Shown here one piece after another: positions 1 through 13,497 of a stretch of 64,000 nt of DNA. The position numbers and the translations under genes were made by a program. The notes below the pieces were generated by a model, which did no database searches, had not been told where the DNA came from, and worked only from the letters and a program-made list of their open reading frames with translations. The DNA comes from Aradus depressus (Eukaryota > Arthropoda > Insecta > Hemiptera > Aradidae). Where the stretch lies: assembly GCA_963662175.1 (NCBI GenBank), contig OY759223.1, forward strand, positions 7,783,549 through 7,847,548, given 5' to 3'. Positions within the stretch are counted from its first letter, which is position 1; every line of letters starts with the position of its first letter.

Positions 1-1315
1 GGGGTAGTGGATTTTTGAACTGAGCCCCCTCCCCGGAACTCCCCCCTCCCCTCGGCGGATATAGCTGAAATTTGACCGGTTATGTCCTAAGTGGATTTTA
101 GTTTTAAATACGAAATTTGATGACGATACATTCATTACATGGGCAGTTATTGGGATTTTTGAATTGAGCCCTCACCCCAGAACTCCCCCCTCCAGTCGGC
201 CGATATCGCTGAAATTTGACTGGTTATGTCCTAAGTGGATTTTAGTTTTAAATACGAAATTTGATGTCGATACATTCATTACATCGGAAGTTATTAGGAT
301 TTTTGAATTGAGCCCCCACCCCGGAACTCCCCCCTCCCCTCGGCCGATATCGCTGAAATTTGACTGGTTATGTCCTCCGTGAATGTTAATTTTAAATACG
401 AAATTTGATGTTGATACATCCATTACATCGGTAGTTATTGGGATTTTTAAATTCAGACTCGGTTATCTACCAATTATCTTCCACCGGCTTCTATACTTCT
501 GTACTGAAACGGGGTTTGTTTGTATGTTTGTTCCAGCATCACGCCCAAACGGCTGGACGGATATTCATGAAACTTCACATGTAGCATCCTTTCAAGACCG
601 ATTGAATAATAGGCTATGTGGCGTCACAAAATTTCGAACGGGAGGGAGGGTTGTAAGGGGGAGCTAAGCATAAAAATTGTGCTAACTCATTAATTAATGG
701 TCGGATTGTCATGAAATTTCATATGTAGTATTCTAGAAGGCCAAATAGAAAAACAAAGTGTGTTACGTCACAAAATTGTGAACGGAAGGGGGGTAGTGGA
801 TTTTTGAACTGAGCCCCCTCCCCGGAACTCCCCCCTCCCCTCGGCGGATATCGCTGAAATTTGACTGGTTATGTCCTAAGTGGATTTTAGTTTTAAATAC
901 GAAATTTGATGACGATACATTCATTACATGGGCAGTTATTGGGATTTTTGAATTGAGCCCTCACCCCAGAACTCCCCCCTCCACTCGGCCGATATCGCTG
1001 AAATTTGACTGGTTATGTCCTAAGTGGATTTTAGTTTTAAATACGAGATTTGATGTCGATACATTCATTACATGGGCAGTTATTGGGATTTTTGAATTAA
1101 ACCCTCACCCCAGAACTCCCCCCTCCACTCGGCCGATATCGCTGAAATTTGACTGGTTATGTCCTAAGTGGATTTTAGTTTTAAATACGAAATTTGATGT
1201 CGATACATTCATTACATCGGAAGTTATTAGGATTTTTGAATTGAGCCCCCACCCCGGAACTCCCCCCTCCCCTCGGCCGATATCGCTGAAATTTGACTGG
1301 TTATGTCCTCCGTGA

Positions 1316-4300
1316 ATGTTAATTATAAATACGAAATTTGATGTTGATACATCCATTACATCGGTAGTTATTGGGATTTTTAAATTCAGACTCGGTTATC
1401 TACCAATTCTCTTCCACCGGCTTCTATACTTCTGTACTGAAACGGGGTTTGTTTGTATGTTTGTTCCAGCATCACGCCCAAACGGCTGGACGGATATTCA
1501 TGAAACTTCACATGTAGCATCCTTTCAAGACCGATTGAATAATAGGCTATGTGGCGTCACAAAATTTCGAACGGGAGGGAGGGTTGTAAGGGGGAGCTAA
1601 GCATAAAAATTGTGCTAACTCATTAATTAATCGTCGGATTGTCATGAAATTTCATATGTAGTATTCTAGAAGGCCAAATAGAAAAACAAAGTGTGTTACG
1701 TCACAAAATTGTGAACGGAAGGGGGGTAGTGGATTTTTGAACTGAGCCCCCTCCCCGGAACTCCCCCCTCCCCGGAACTCCCCCCTCCCCGGACCTCCCC
1801 CCTCCCCTCGGCGGATATCGCTGAAATTTGACTGGTTATGTCCTAAGTGGATTTTAGTTTTAAATACGAAATTTGATGACGATACATTCATTACATGGGC
1901 AGTTATTGGGATTTTTGAATTGAGCCCTCACCCCAGAACTCCCCCCTCCACTCGGCCGATATCGCTGAAATTTGACTGGTTATGTCCTAAGTGGATTTTA
2001 GTTTTAAATACGAAATTTGATGTCGATACATTCATTACATCGGAAGTTATTAGGATTTTTGAATTGAGCCCCCACCCCGGAACTCCCCCCTCCCCTCGGC
2101 CGATATCGCTGAAATTTGACTGGTTATGTCCTCCGTGAATGTTAATTATAAATACGAAATTTGATGTTGATACATCCATTACATCGGTAGTTATTGGGAT
2201 TTTTAAATTCAGACTCGGTTATCTACCAATTCTCTTCCACCGGCTTCTATAGTTCTGTACTGAAACGGGGTTTGTTTGTATGTTTGTTCCAGCATCACGC
2301 CCAAACGGCTGGACGGATATTCATGAAACTTCACATGTAGCATCCTTTCAAGACCGATTGAATAATATGCTATGTGGCGTCACAAAATTTCGAACGGGAG
2401 GGAGGGTTGTAAGGGGGAGCTAAGCGTAAAAATTGTGCTAACTCATTAATTAATGGTCGGATTGTCATGAAATTTCATATGTAGTATTCTAGAAGGCCAA
2501 ATAGAAAAACAAAGTGTGTTACGTCACAAAATTGTGAACGGAAGGGGGGTAGTGGATTTTTGAACTGAGCCCCCTCCCCGGAACTCCCCCCTCCCCTCGG
2601 CGGTTATCGCTGAAATTTGACTGGTTATGTCCTAAGTGGATTTTAGTTTTAAATACGAAATTTGATGACGATACATTCATTACATGGGCAGTTATTGGGA
2701 TTTTTGAATTGAGCCCTCACCCCAGAACTCCCCCCTCCACTCGGCCGATATCGCTGAAATTTGACTGGTTATGTCCTAAGTGGATTTTAGTTTTAAATAC
2801 GAGATTTGATGTCGATACATTCATTACATGGGCAGTTATTGGGATTTTTGAATTAAACCCTCACCCCAGAACTCCCCCCTCCACTCGGCCGATATCGCTG
2901 AAATTTGACTGGTTATGTCCTAAGAGGATTTTAGTTTTAAATACGAAATTTGATGTCGATACATTCATTACATCGGAAGTTATTAGGATTTTTGAATTGA
3001 GCCCCCACCCCGGAACTCCCCCCTCCCCTCGGCCGATATCGCTGAAATTTGACTGGTTATGTCCTCCGTGAATGTTAATTATAAATACGAAATTTGATGT
3101 TGATACATCCATTACATCGGTAGTTATTGGGATTTTAAAATTCAGACTCGGTTATCTACCAATTCTCTTCCACCGGCTTCTATACTTCTGTACTGAAACG
3201 GGGTTTGTTTGTATGTTTGTTCCAGCATCACGCCCAAACGGCTGGACGGATATTCATGAAACTTCACATGTAGCATCCTTTCAAGACCGATTGAATAATA
3301 GGCTATGTGGCGTCACAAAATTTCGAACGGGAGGGAGGGTTGTAAGGGGGAGCTAAGCATAAAAATTGTGCTAACTCATTAATTAATGGTCGGATTGTCA
3401 TGAAATTTCATATGTAGTATTCTAGAAGGCCAAATAGAAAAACAAAGTGTGTTACGTCACAAAATTGTGAACGGAAGGGGGGTAGTGGATTTTTGAACTG
3501 AGCCCCCTCCCCGGAACTCCCCCCTCCCCGGAACTCCCCCCTCCCCGGACCTCCCCCCTCCCCTCGGCGGATATCGCTGAAATTTGACTGGTTATGTCCT
3601 AAGTGGATTTTAGTTTTAAATACGAAATTTGATGACGATACATTCATTACATGGGCAGTTATTGGGATTTTTGAATTGAGCCCTCACCCCAGAACTCCCC
3701 CCTCCACTCGGCCGATATCGCTGAAATTTGACTGGTTATGTCCTAAGTGGATTTTAGTTTTAAATACGAAATTTGATGTCGATACATTCATTACATCGGA
3801 AGTTATTAGGATTTTTGAATTGAGCCCCCACCCCGGAACTCCCCCCTCCCCTCGGCCGATATCGCTGAAATTTGACTGGTTATGTCCTCCGTGAATGTTA
3901 ATTATAAATACGAAATTTGATGTTGATACATCCATTACATCGGTAGTTATTGGGATTTTAAAATTCAGACTCGGTTATCTACCAATTCTCTTCCACCGGC
4001 TTCTATACTTCTGTACTGAAACGGGGTTTGTTTGTATGTTTGTTCCAGCATCACGCCCAAACGGCTGGACGGATATTCATGAAACTTCACATGTAGCATC
4101 CTTTCAAGACCGATTGAATAATAGGCTATGTGGCGTCACAAAATTTCGAACGGGAGGGAGGGTTGTAAGGGGGAGCTAAGCATAAAAATTGTGCTAACTC
4201 ATTAATTAATGGTCGGATTGTCATGAAATTTCATATGTAGTATTCTAGAAGGCCAAATAGAAAAACAAAGTGTGTTACGTCACAAAATTGTGAACGGAAG

Positions 4301-4480
4301 GGGGGTAGTGGATTTTTGAACTGAGCCCCCTCCCCGGAACTCCCCCCTCCCCGGACCTCCCCCCTCCCCTCGGCGGATATCGCTGAAATTTGACTGGTTA
4401 TGTCCTAAGTGGATTTTAGTTTTAAATACGAAATTTGATGACGATACATTCATTACATGGGCAGTTATTGGGATTTTTGA
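1316..4480. repeat. 1756-bp higher-order block, duplicated
   Basis: Private variants recur 1756 bp apart. GAATTAAACCCTCACC occurs at about 1096 and 2852. ACGAGATTTGATG occurs at about 1044 and 2800. A triple run of the 17-bp C-rich subunit occurs at about 1755 and 3511. The spacing pattern 933 + 823 is repeated. This shows a recent two-monomer duplication inside the array. Confidence 0.85.
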
Positions 4481-4700
4481 ATTGAGCCCTCACCCCAGAA
4501 CTCCCCCCTCCACTCGGCCGATATCGCTGAAATTTGACTGGTTATGTCCTAAGTGGATTTTAGTTTTAAATACGAAATTTGATGTCGATACATTCATTAC
4601 ATCGGAAGTTATTAGGATTTTTGAATTGAGCCCCCACCCCGGAACTCCCCCCTCCCCTCGGCCGATATCGCTGAAATTTGACTGGTTATGTCCTCCGTGA

Positions 4701-7700
4701 ATGTTAATTATAAATACGAAATTTGATGTTGATACATCCATTACATCGGTAGTTATTGGGATTTTTAAATTCAGACTCGGTTATCTACCAATTCTCTTCC
4801 ACCGGCTTCTATACTTCTGTACTGAAACGGGGTTTGTTTGTATGTTTGTTCCAGCATCACGCCCAAACGGCTGGACGGATATTCATGAAACTTCACATGT
4901 AGCATCCTTTCAAGACCGATTGAATAATATGCTATGTGGCGTCACAAAATTTCGAACGGGAGGGAGGGTTGTAAGGGGGAGCTAAGCGTAAAAATTGTGC
5001 TAACTCATTAATTAATGGTCGGATTGTCATGAAATTTCATATGTAGTATTCTAGAAGGCCAAATAGAAAAACAAAGTGTGTTACGTCACAAAATTGTGAA
5101 CGGGAGGGGGGTAGTGGATTTTTGAACTGAGCCCCCTCCCCGGAACTCCCCCCTCCCCTCGGCGGATATAGCTGAAATTTGACCGGTTATGTCCTAAGTG
5201 GATTTTAGTTTTAAATGCGAAATTTGATGACGATACATTCATTACATGGGCAGTTATTGGGATTTTTGAATTGAGCCCTCACCCCAGAACTCCCCCCTCC
5301 ACTCGGCCGATATCGCTGAAATTTGACTGGTTATGTCCTAAGTGGATTTTAGTTTTAAATACGAAATTTGATGTCGATACATTCATTACATCGGAAATTA
5401 TTAGGATTTTTGAATTGAGCCCCCACCCCGGAACTACCCCCTCCCCTCGGCCGATATCGCTGAAATTTGACTGGTTATGTCCTCCGTGAATGTTGATTTT
5501 AAATACGAAATTTGATGTTGATACATCCATTACATCGGTAGTTATTGGGATTTTTAAATTCAGACTCGGTTATCTACCAATTCTCTTCCACAGGCTTCTA
5601 TACTTCTGTACTGAAACGGGGTTTGTTTGTATGTTTGTTCCAGCATCACGCCCAAACGGCTGGACGGATATTCATGAAACTTCACATGTAGCATCCTTTC
5701 AAGACCGATTGAATAATAGGCTATGTGGCGTCACAAAATTTCGAACGGGAGGGAGGGTTGTAAGGGGGAGCTAAGCATAAAAATTGTGCTAACTCATTAA
5801 TTAATGGTCGGATTGTCATGAAATTTCATATGTAGTATTCTAGAAGGCCAAATAGAAAAACAAAGTGTGTTACGTCACAAAAGTGTGAACGGGAGGGGGG
5901 TAGTGGATTTTTGAACTGAGCCCCCTCCCCGGAACTCCCCCCTCCCCTCGGCGGATATCGCTGAAATTTGACTGGTTATGTCCTAAGTGGATTTTAGTTT
6001 TAAATACGAAATTTGATGACGATACATTCATTACATGGGCAGTTATTGGGATTTTTGAATTGAGCCCTCACCCCAGAACTCCCCCCTCCACTCGGCCGAT
6101 ATCGCTGAAATTCGACTGGTTATGTCCTAAGTGGATTTTAGTTTTAAAAACGAAATTTGATGTCGATACATTCATTACATGGGCAGTTATTGGGATTTTT
6201 GAATTGAGCCCTCACCCCAGAACTCCCCCCTCCACTCGGCCGATATCGCTGAAATTTGACTGGTTATGTCCTAAGTGGATTTTAGTTTTAAATACGAAAT
6301 TTGATGTCGATACATTCATTACATCGGAAGTTATTAGGATTTTTGAATTGAGCCCCCACCCCGGAACTCCCCCCTCCCCTCGGCCGATATCGCTGAAATT
6401 TGACTGGTTATGTCCTCCGTGAATGTTAATTATAAATACGAAATTTGATGTTGATACATCCATTACATCGGTAGTTATTGGGATTTTTAAATTCAGACTC
6501 GGTTATCTACCAATTCTCTTCCACCGGCTTCTATACTTCTGTACTGAAACGGGGTTTGTTTGTATGTTTGTTCCAGCATCACGCCCAAACGGCTGGACGG
6601 ATATTCATGAAACTTCACATGTAGCATCCTTTCAAGACCGATTGAATAATAGGCTATGTGGCGTCACAAAATTTCGAACGGGAGGGAGGGTTGTAAGGGG
6701 GAGCTAAGCGTAAAAATTGTGCTAACTCATTAATTAATGGTCGGATTGTCATGAAATTTCATATGTAGTATTCTAGAAGGCCAAATAGAAAAACAAAGCG
6801 TGTTACGTCACAAAATTTTGAACGGGAGGGGGGTAGTGGATTTTTGAACTGAGCCTCCTCCCCGGAACTCCCCCCTCCCCGGAACTCCCCCCTCCCCTTG
6901 GCGGATATCGCTGAAATTTGACTGGTTATGTCCTAAGTGGATTTCAGTTTTAAATACGAAATTTGATGACGATACATTCATTACATGGGCAGTTATTGGG
7001 ATTTTTGAATTGAGCCCTCACCCCAGAACTCCCCCCTCCACTCGGCCGATATCGCTGAAATTTGACTGGTTATGTCCTAAGTGGATTTTAGTTTTAAATA
7101 CGAAATTTGATGTCGATACATTCATTACATCGGAAGTTATTAGGATTTTTGAATTGAGCTCCCACCCCGGAACTCCCCCCTACCCTCGGCCGATATCGCT
7201 GAAATTTGACTGGTTATGTCCTCCGTGAATGTTAATTTTAAATACGAAATTTGATGTTGATACATCCATTACATCGGTAGTTATTGGGATTTTTAAATTC
7301 AGACTCGGTTATCTACCAATTATCTTCCACCGGCTTCTATACTTCTGTACTGAAACGGGGTTTGTTTGTATGTTTGTTCCAGCATCACGCCCAAACGGCT
7401 GGACGGATATTCATGAAACTTCACATGTAGCATCCTTTCAAGACCGATTGAATAATAGGCTATGTGGCGTCACAAAATTTCGAACGGGAGGGAGGGTTGT
7501 AAGGGGGAGCTAAGCGTAAAAATTGTGCTAACTCATTATTTAATGGTCGGATTGTCATGAAATTTCATATGTAGTATTCTAGAAGGCCAAATAGAAAAAC
7601 AAAGTGTGTTACGTCACAAAATTGTGAACGGAAGGGGGGTAGTGGATTTTTGAACTGAGCCCCCTCCCCGGAACTCCCCCCTCCCCGGACCTCTCCCCTC

Positions 7701-10700
7701 CCCTCGGCGGATATCGCTGAAATTTGACTGGTTATGTCCTAAGTGGATTTTAGTTTTAAATACGAAATTTGATGACGATACATTCATTACATGGGCAGTT
7801 ATTGGGATTTTTGAATTGAGCCCTCACCCCAGAACTCCCCCCTCCACTCGGCCGATATCGCTGAAATTTGACTGGTTATGTCCTAAGTGGATTTTAGTTT
7901 TAAATACGAAATTTGATGTCGATACATTCATTACATCGGAAGTTATTAGGATTTTTGAATTGAGCCCCCACCCCGGAACTCCCCCCTCCCCTCGGCCGAT
8001 ATCGCTGAAATTTGACTGGTTATGTCCTCCGTGAATGTTAATTATAAATACGAAATTTGATGTTGATACATCCATTACATCGGTAGTTATTGGGATTTTT
8101 AAATTCAGACTCGGTTATCTACCAATTCTCTTCCACCGGCTTCTATACTTCTGTACTGAAACGGGGTTTGTTTGTATGTTTGTTCCAGCATCACGCCCAA
8201 ACGGCTGGACGGATATTCATGAAACTTCACATGTAGCATCCTTTCAAGACCGATTGAATAATATGCTATGTGGCGTCACAAAATTTCGAACGGGAGGGAG
8301 GGTTGTAAGGGGGAGCTAAGCGTAAAAATTGTGCTAACTCATTAATTAATGGTCGGATTGTCATGAAATTTCATATGTAGTATTCTAGAAGGCCAAATAG
8401 AAAAACAAAGTGTGTTACGTCACAAAATTGTGAACGGGAGGGGGGTAGTGGATTTTTGAACTGAGCCCCCTCCCCGGAACTCCCCCCTCCCCTCGGCGGA
8501 TATAGCTGAAATTTGACCGGTTATGTCCTAAGTGGATTTTAGTTTTAAATGCGAAATTTGATGACGATACATTCATTACATGGGCAGTTATTGGGATTTT
8601 TGAATTGAGCCCTCACCCCAGAACTCCCCCCTCCACTCGGCCGATATCGCTGAAATTTGACTGGTTATGTCCTAAGTGGATTTTAGTTTTAAATACGAAA
8701 TTTGATGTCGATACATTCATTACATCGGAAATTATTAGGATTTTTGAATTGAGCCCCCACCCCGGAACTACCCCCTCCCCTCGGCCGATATCGCTGAAAT
8801 TTGACTGGTTATGTCCTCCGTGAATGTTGATTTTAAATACGAAATTTGATGTTGATACATCCATTACATCGGTAGTTATTGGGATTTTTAAATTCAGACT
8901 CGGTTATCTACCAATTCTCTTCCACAGGCTTCTATACTTCTGTACTGAAACGGGGTTTGTTTGTATGTTTGTTCCAGCATCACGCCCAAACGGCTGGACG
9001 GATATTCATGAAACTTCACATGTAGCATCCTTTCAAGACCGATTGAATAATAGGCTATGTGGCGTCACAAAATTTCGAACGGGAGGGAGGGTTGTAAGGG
9101 GGAGCTAAGCATAAAAATTGTGCTAACTCATTAATTAATGGTCGGATTGTCATGAAATTTCATATGTAGTATTCTAGAAGGCCAAATAGAAAAACAAAGT
9201 GTGTTACGTCACAAAAGTGTGAACGGGAGGGGGGTAGTGGATTTTTGAACTGAGCCCCCTCCCCGGAACTCCCCCCTCCCCTCGGCGGATATCGCTGAAA
9301 TTTGACTGGTTATGTCCTAAGTGGATTTTAGTTTTAAATACGAAATTTGATGACGATACATTCATTACATGGGCAGTTATTGGGATTTTTGAATTGAGCC
9401 CTCACCCCAGAACTCCCCCCTCCACTCGGCCGATATCGCTGAAATTCGACTGGTTATGTCCTAAGTGGATTTTAGTTTTAAAAACGAAATTTGATGTCGA
9501 TACATTCATTACATGGGCAGTTATTGGGATTTTTGAATTGAGCCCTCACCCCAGAACTCCCCCCTCCACTCGGCCGATATCGCTGAAATTTGACTGGTTA
9601 TGTCCTAAGTGGATTTTAGTTTTAAATACGAAATTTGATGTCGATACATTCATTACATCGGAAGTTATTAGGATTTTTGAATTGAGCCCCCACCCCGGAA
9701 CTCCCCCCTCCCCTCGGCCGATATCGCTGAAATTTGACTGGTTATGTCCTCCGTGAATGTTAATTATAAATACGAAATTTGATGTTGATACATCCATTAC
9801 ATCGGTAGTTATTGGGATTTTTAAATTCAGACTCGGTTATCTACCAATTCTCTTCCACCGGCTTCTATACTTCTGTACTGAAACGGGGTTTGTTTGTATG
9901 TTTGTTCCAGCATCACGCCCAAACGGCTGGACGGATATTCATGAAACTTCACATGTAGCATCCTTTCAAGACCGATTGAATAATAGGCTATGTGGCGTCA
10001 CAAAATTTCGAACGGGAGGGAGGGTTGTAAGGGGGAGCTAAGCGTAAAAATTGTGCTAACTCATTAATTAATGGTCGGATTGTCATGAAATTTCATATGT
10101 AGTATTCTAGAAGGCCAAATAGAAAAACAAAGCGTGTTACGTCACAAAATTTTGAACGGGAGGGGGGTAGTGGATTTTTGAACTGAGCCTCCTCCCCGGA
10201 ACTCCCCCCTCCCCGGAACTCCCCCCTCCCCTTGGCGGATATCGCTGAAATTTGACTGGTTATGTCCTAAGTGGATTTCAGTTTTAAATACGAAATTTGA
10301 TGACGATACATTCATTACATGGGCAGTTATTGGGATTTTTGAATTGAGCCCTCACCCCAGAACTCCCCCCTCCACTCGGCCGATATCGCTGAAATTTGAC
10401 TGGTTATGTCCTAAGTGGATTTTAGTTTTAAATACGAAATTTGATGTCGATACATTCATTACATCGGAAGTTATTAGGATTTTTGAATTGAGCTCCCACC
10501 CCGGAACTCCCCCCTACCCTCGGCCGATATCGCTGAAATTTGACTGGTTATGTCCTCCGTGAATGTTAATTTTAAATACGAAATTTGATGTTGATACATC
10601 CATTACATCGGTAGTTATTGGGATTTTTAAATTCAGACTCGGTTATCTACCAATTATCTTCCACCGGCTTCTATACTTCTGTACTGAAACGGGGTTTGTT

Positions 10701-11349
10701 TGTATGTTTGTTCCAGCATCACGCCCAAACGGCTGGACGGATATTCATGAAACTTCACATGTAGCATCCTTTCAAGACCGATTGAATAATAGGCTATGTG
10801 GCGTCACAAAATTTCGAACGGGAGGGAGGGTTGTAAGGGGGAGCTAAGCGTAAAAATTGTGCTAACTCATTATTTAATGGTCGGATTGTCATGAAATTTC
10901 ATATGTAGTATTCTAGAAGGCCAAATAGAAAAACAAAGTGTGTTACGTCACAAAATTGTGAACGGGAGGGGGTAGTGGATTTTTGAACTGAGCCCCCTCC
11001 CCGGAACTCCCCCCTCCCCTCGGCGGATATAGCTGAAATTTGACCGGTTATGTCCTAAGTGGATTTTAGTTTTAAATGCGAAATTTGATGACGATACATT
11101 CATTACATGGGCAGTTATTGGGATTTTTGAATTGAGCCCTCACCCCAGAACTCCCCCTCCACTCGGCCGATATCGCTGAAATTTGACTGGTTATGTCCTA
11201 AGTGGATTTTAGTTTTAAATACGAAATTTGATGTCGATACATTCATTACATCGGAAGTTATTAGGATTTTTGAATTGAGCCCCCACCCCGGAACTCCCCC
11301 CTCCCCTCGGCCGATATCGCTGAAATTTGACTGGTTATGTCCTCCGTGA
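4701..11349. repeat. 3334-bp higher-order block, duplicated
   Basis: The spacing series 789, 933, 806, 806 occurs from 4701 to 8035 and again from 8035 (789, 933, 806, then 787). Rare variants are shared at an exact 3334-bp offset. CACAGGCTTC occurs at about 5590 and 8924. TTTTAAAAACGAAATT occurs at about 6146 and 9480. GGATTTCAGTTTTAAA occurs at about 6941 and 10275. TCATTATTTAATGG occurs at about 7534 and 10868. This is a four-monomer higher-order unit copied as a block. Confidence 0.9.
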
Positions 11350-11919
11350 ATGTTTATTATAAATACGAAATTTGATGTTGATACATCCATTACATCGGTA
11401 GTTATTGGGATTTTTAAATTCAGACTCGGTTATCTACCAATTCTCTTCCACCGGCTTCTATACTTCTGTACTGAAACGGGGTTTGTTTGTATGTTTGTTC
11501 CAGCATCACGCCCAAACGGCTGGACGGATATTCATGAAACTTCACATGTAGCATCCTTTCAAGACCGATTGAATAATAGGCTATGTGGCGTCACAAAATT
11601 TCGAACGGGAGGGAGGGTTGTAGGGGGGAGCTAAGCGTAAAAATTGTGCTAACTCATTAATTAATGGTCGGATTGTCATGAAATTTCATATGTAGTATTC
11701 TAGAAGGCCAAATAGAAAAACAAAGTGTGTTACGTCACAAAATTGTGAACGGGAGGGGGGTAGTGGATTTTTGAACTGAGCCCCCTCCCCGGAACTCCCC
11801 CCTCCCCTCGGCGGATATCGCTGAAATTTGACTGGTTATGTCCTAAGTGGATTTTAGTTTTAAATACGAAATTTGATGACGATACATTCATTACATGGGC
11901 AGTTATTGGGATTTTTGAA

Positions 11920-13497
11920 TTGAGCCCTCACCCCAGAAATCCCCCCTCCACTCGGCCGATATCGCTGAAATTTGACTGGTTATGTCCTAAGTGGATTTTA
12001 GTTTTAAATACGAAATTTGATGTCGATACATTCATTACATCGGAAGTTATTAGGATTTTTGAATTGAGCCCCCACCCCGGAACTACCCCCTCCCCTCGGC
12101 CGATATCGCTGAAATTTGACTGGTTATGTCCTCCGTGAATGTTGATTTTAAATACGAAATTTGATGTTGATACATCCATTACATCGGTAGTTATTGGGAT
12201 TTTTAAATTCAGACTCGGTTATCTACCAATTATCTTCCACCGGCTTCTATACTTCTGTACTGAAACGGGGTTTGTTTGTATGTTTGTTCCAGCATCACGC
12301 CCAAACGGCTGGACGGATATTCATGAAACTTCACATGTAGCATCCTTTCAAGACCGATTGAATAATAGGCTATGTGGCGTCACAAAATTTCGAACGGGAG
12401 GGAGGGTTGTAGGGGGGAGCTAAGCGTAAAAATTGTGCTAACTCATTAATTAATGGTCGGATTGTCATGAAATTTCATATGTAGTATTCTAGAAGGCCAA
12501 ATAGAAAAACAAAGTGTGTTACGTCACAAAATTGTGAACGGGAGGGGGGTAGTGGATTTTTGAACTGAGCCCCCTCCCCGGAACTCCCCCCTCCCCTCGG
12601 CGGATATCGCTGAAATTTGACTGGTTATGTCCTAAGTGGATTTTAGTTTTAAATACGAAATTTGATGACGATACATTCATTACATGGGCAGTTATTGGGA
12701 TTTTTGAATTGAGCCCTCACCCCAGAAATCCCCCCTCCACTCGGCCGATATCGCTGAAATTTGACTGGTTATGTCCTAAGTGGATTTTAGTTTTAAATAC
12801 GAAATTTGATGTCGATACATTCATTACATCGGAAGTTATTAGGATTTTTGAATTGAGCCCCCACCCCGGAACTACCCCCTCCCCTCGGCCGATATCGCTG
12901 AAATTTGACTGGTTATGTCCTCCGTGAATGTTGATTTTAAATACGAAATTTGATGTTGATACATCCATTACATCGGTAGTTATTGGGATTTTTAAATTCA
13001 GACTCGGTTATCTACCAATTATCTTCCACCGGCTTCTATACTTCTGTACTGAAACGGGGTTTGTTTGTATGTTTGTTCCAGCATCACGCCCAAACGGCTG
13101 GACGGATATTCATGAAACTTCACATGTAGCATCCTTTCAAGACCGATTGAATAATAGGCTATGTGGCGTCACAAAATTTCGAACGGGAGGGAGGGTTGTA
13201 AGGGGGAGCTAAGCATGAAAATTGTGCTAACTCATTAATTAATGGTCGGATTGTCATGAAATTTCATATGTAGTATTCTAGAAGGCCAAATAGAAAAACA
13301 AAGTGTGTTACGTCACAAAATTGTGAACGGAAGGGGGGTAGTGGATTTTTGAACTGAGCCCCCTCCCCGGAACTCCCCCCTCCCCTCGGCGGATATCGCT
13401 GAAATTTGACTGGTTATGTCCTAAGTGGATTTTAGTTTTAAATACGAAATTTGATGACGATACATTCATTACATGGGCAGTTATTGGGATTTTTGAA
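11920..13497. repeat. Tandem pair of near-identical 789-bp monomers
   Basis: The rare variant CAGAAATCCCCCC occurs at 11934 and 12723, exactly 789 bp apart, and the surrounding sequence appears the same. This is a single-monomer duplication. Confidence 0.8.
12139..12927 (+). repeat. Representative 789-bp monomer, internal layout
   Basis: Reading left to right, the monomer starts in the second half of a C-rich unit (12139 to about 12215). A ~60-bp stretch seen nowhere else in the monomer follows (about 12216-12275). Two G-rich units come next, each ending in GAACGGGAGGG (about 12276-12405 and 12406-12545). Then come a short junction and C-rich units of about 144 bp starting near 12566, 12709 and 12853. 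Each C-rich unit has the order CCCCGGAACTCCCCCCTCC, a GATATCGCTGAAATTTGACT core, TTTAAATACGAAATTTGATG, then a CGATACATTCATTACAT segment. Confidence 0.85.

Noticed and set aside
383..667. A 94-codon ATG frame repeated in nearly every satellite monomer (and 72-, 83-, 120-, 168-codon frames)
   Set aside because: The frames follow from a repeat unit divisible by three and lacking stops; most others start only at TTG. Homogenisation of the array explains their conservation. The copy at 2139 has a stop and there is no sign of a promoter or known domain.
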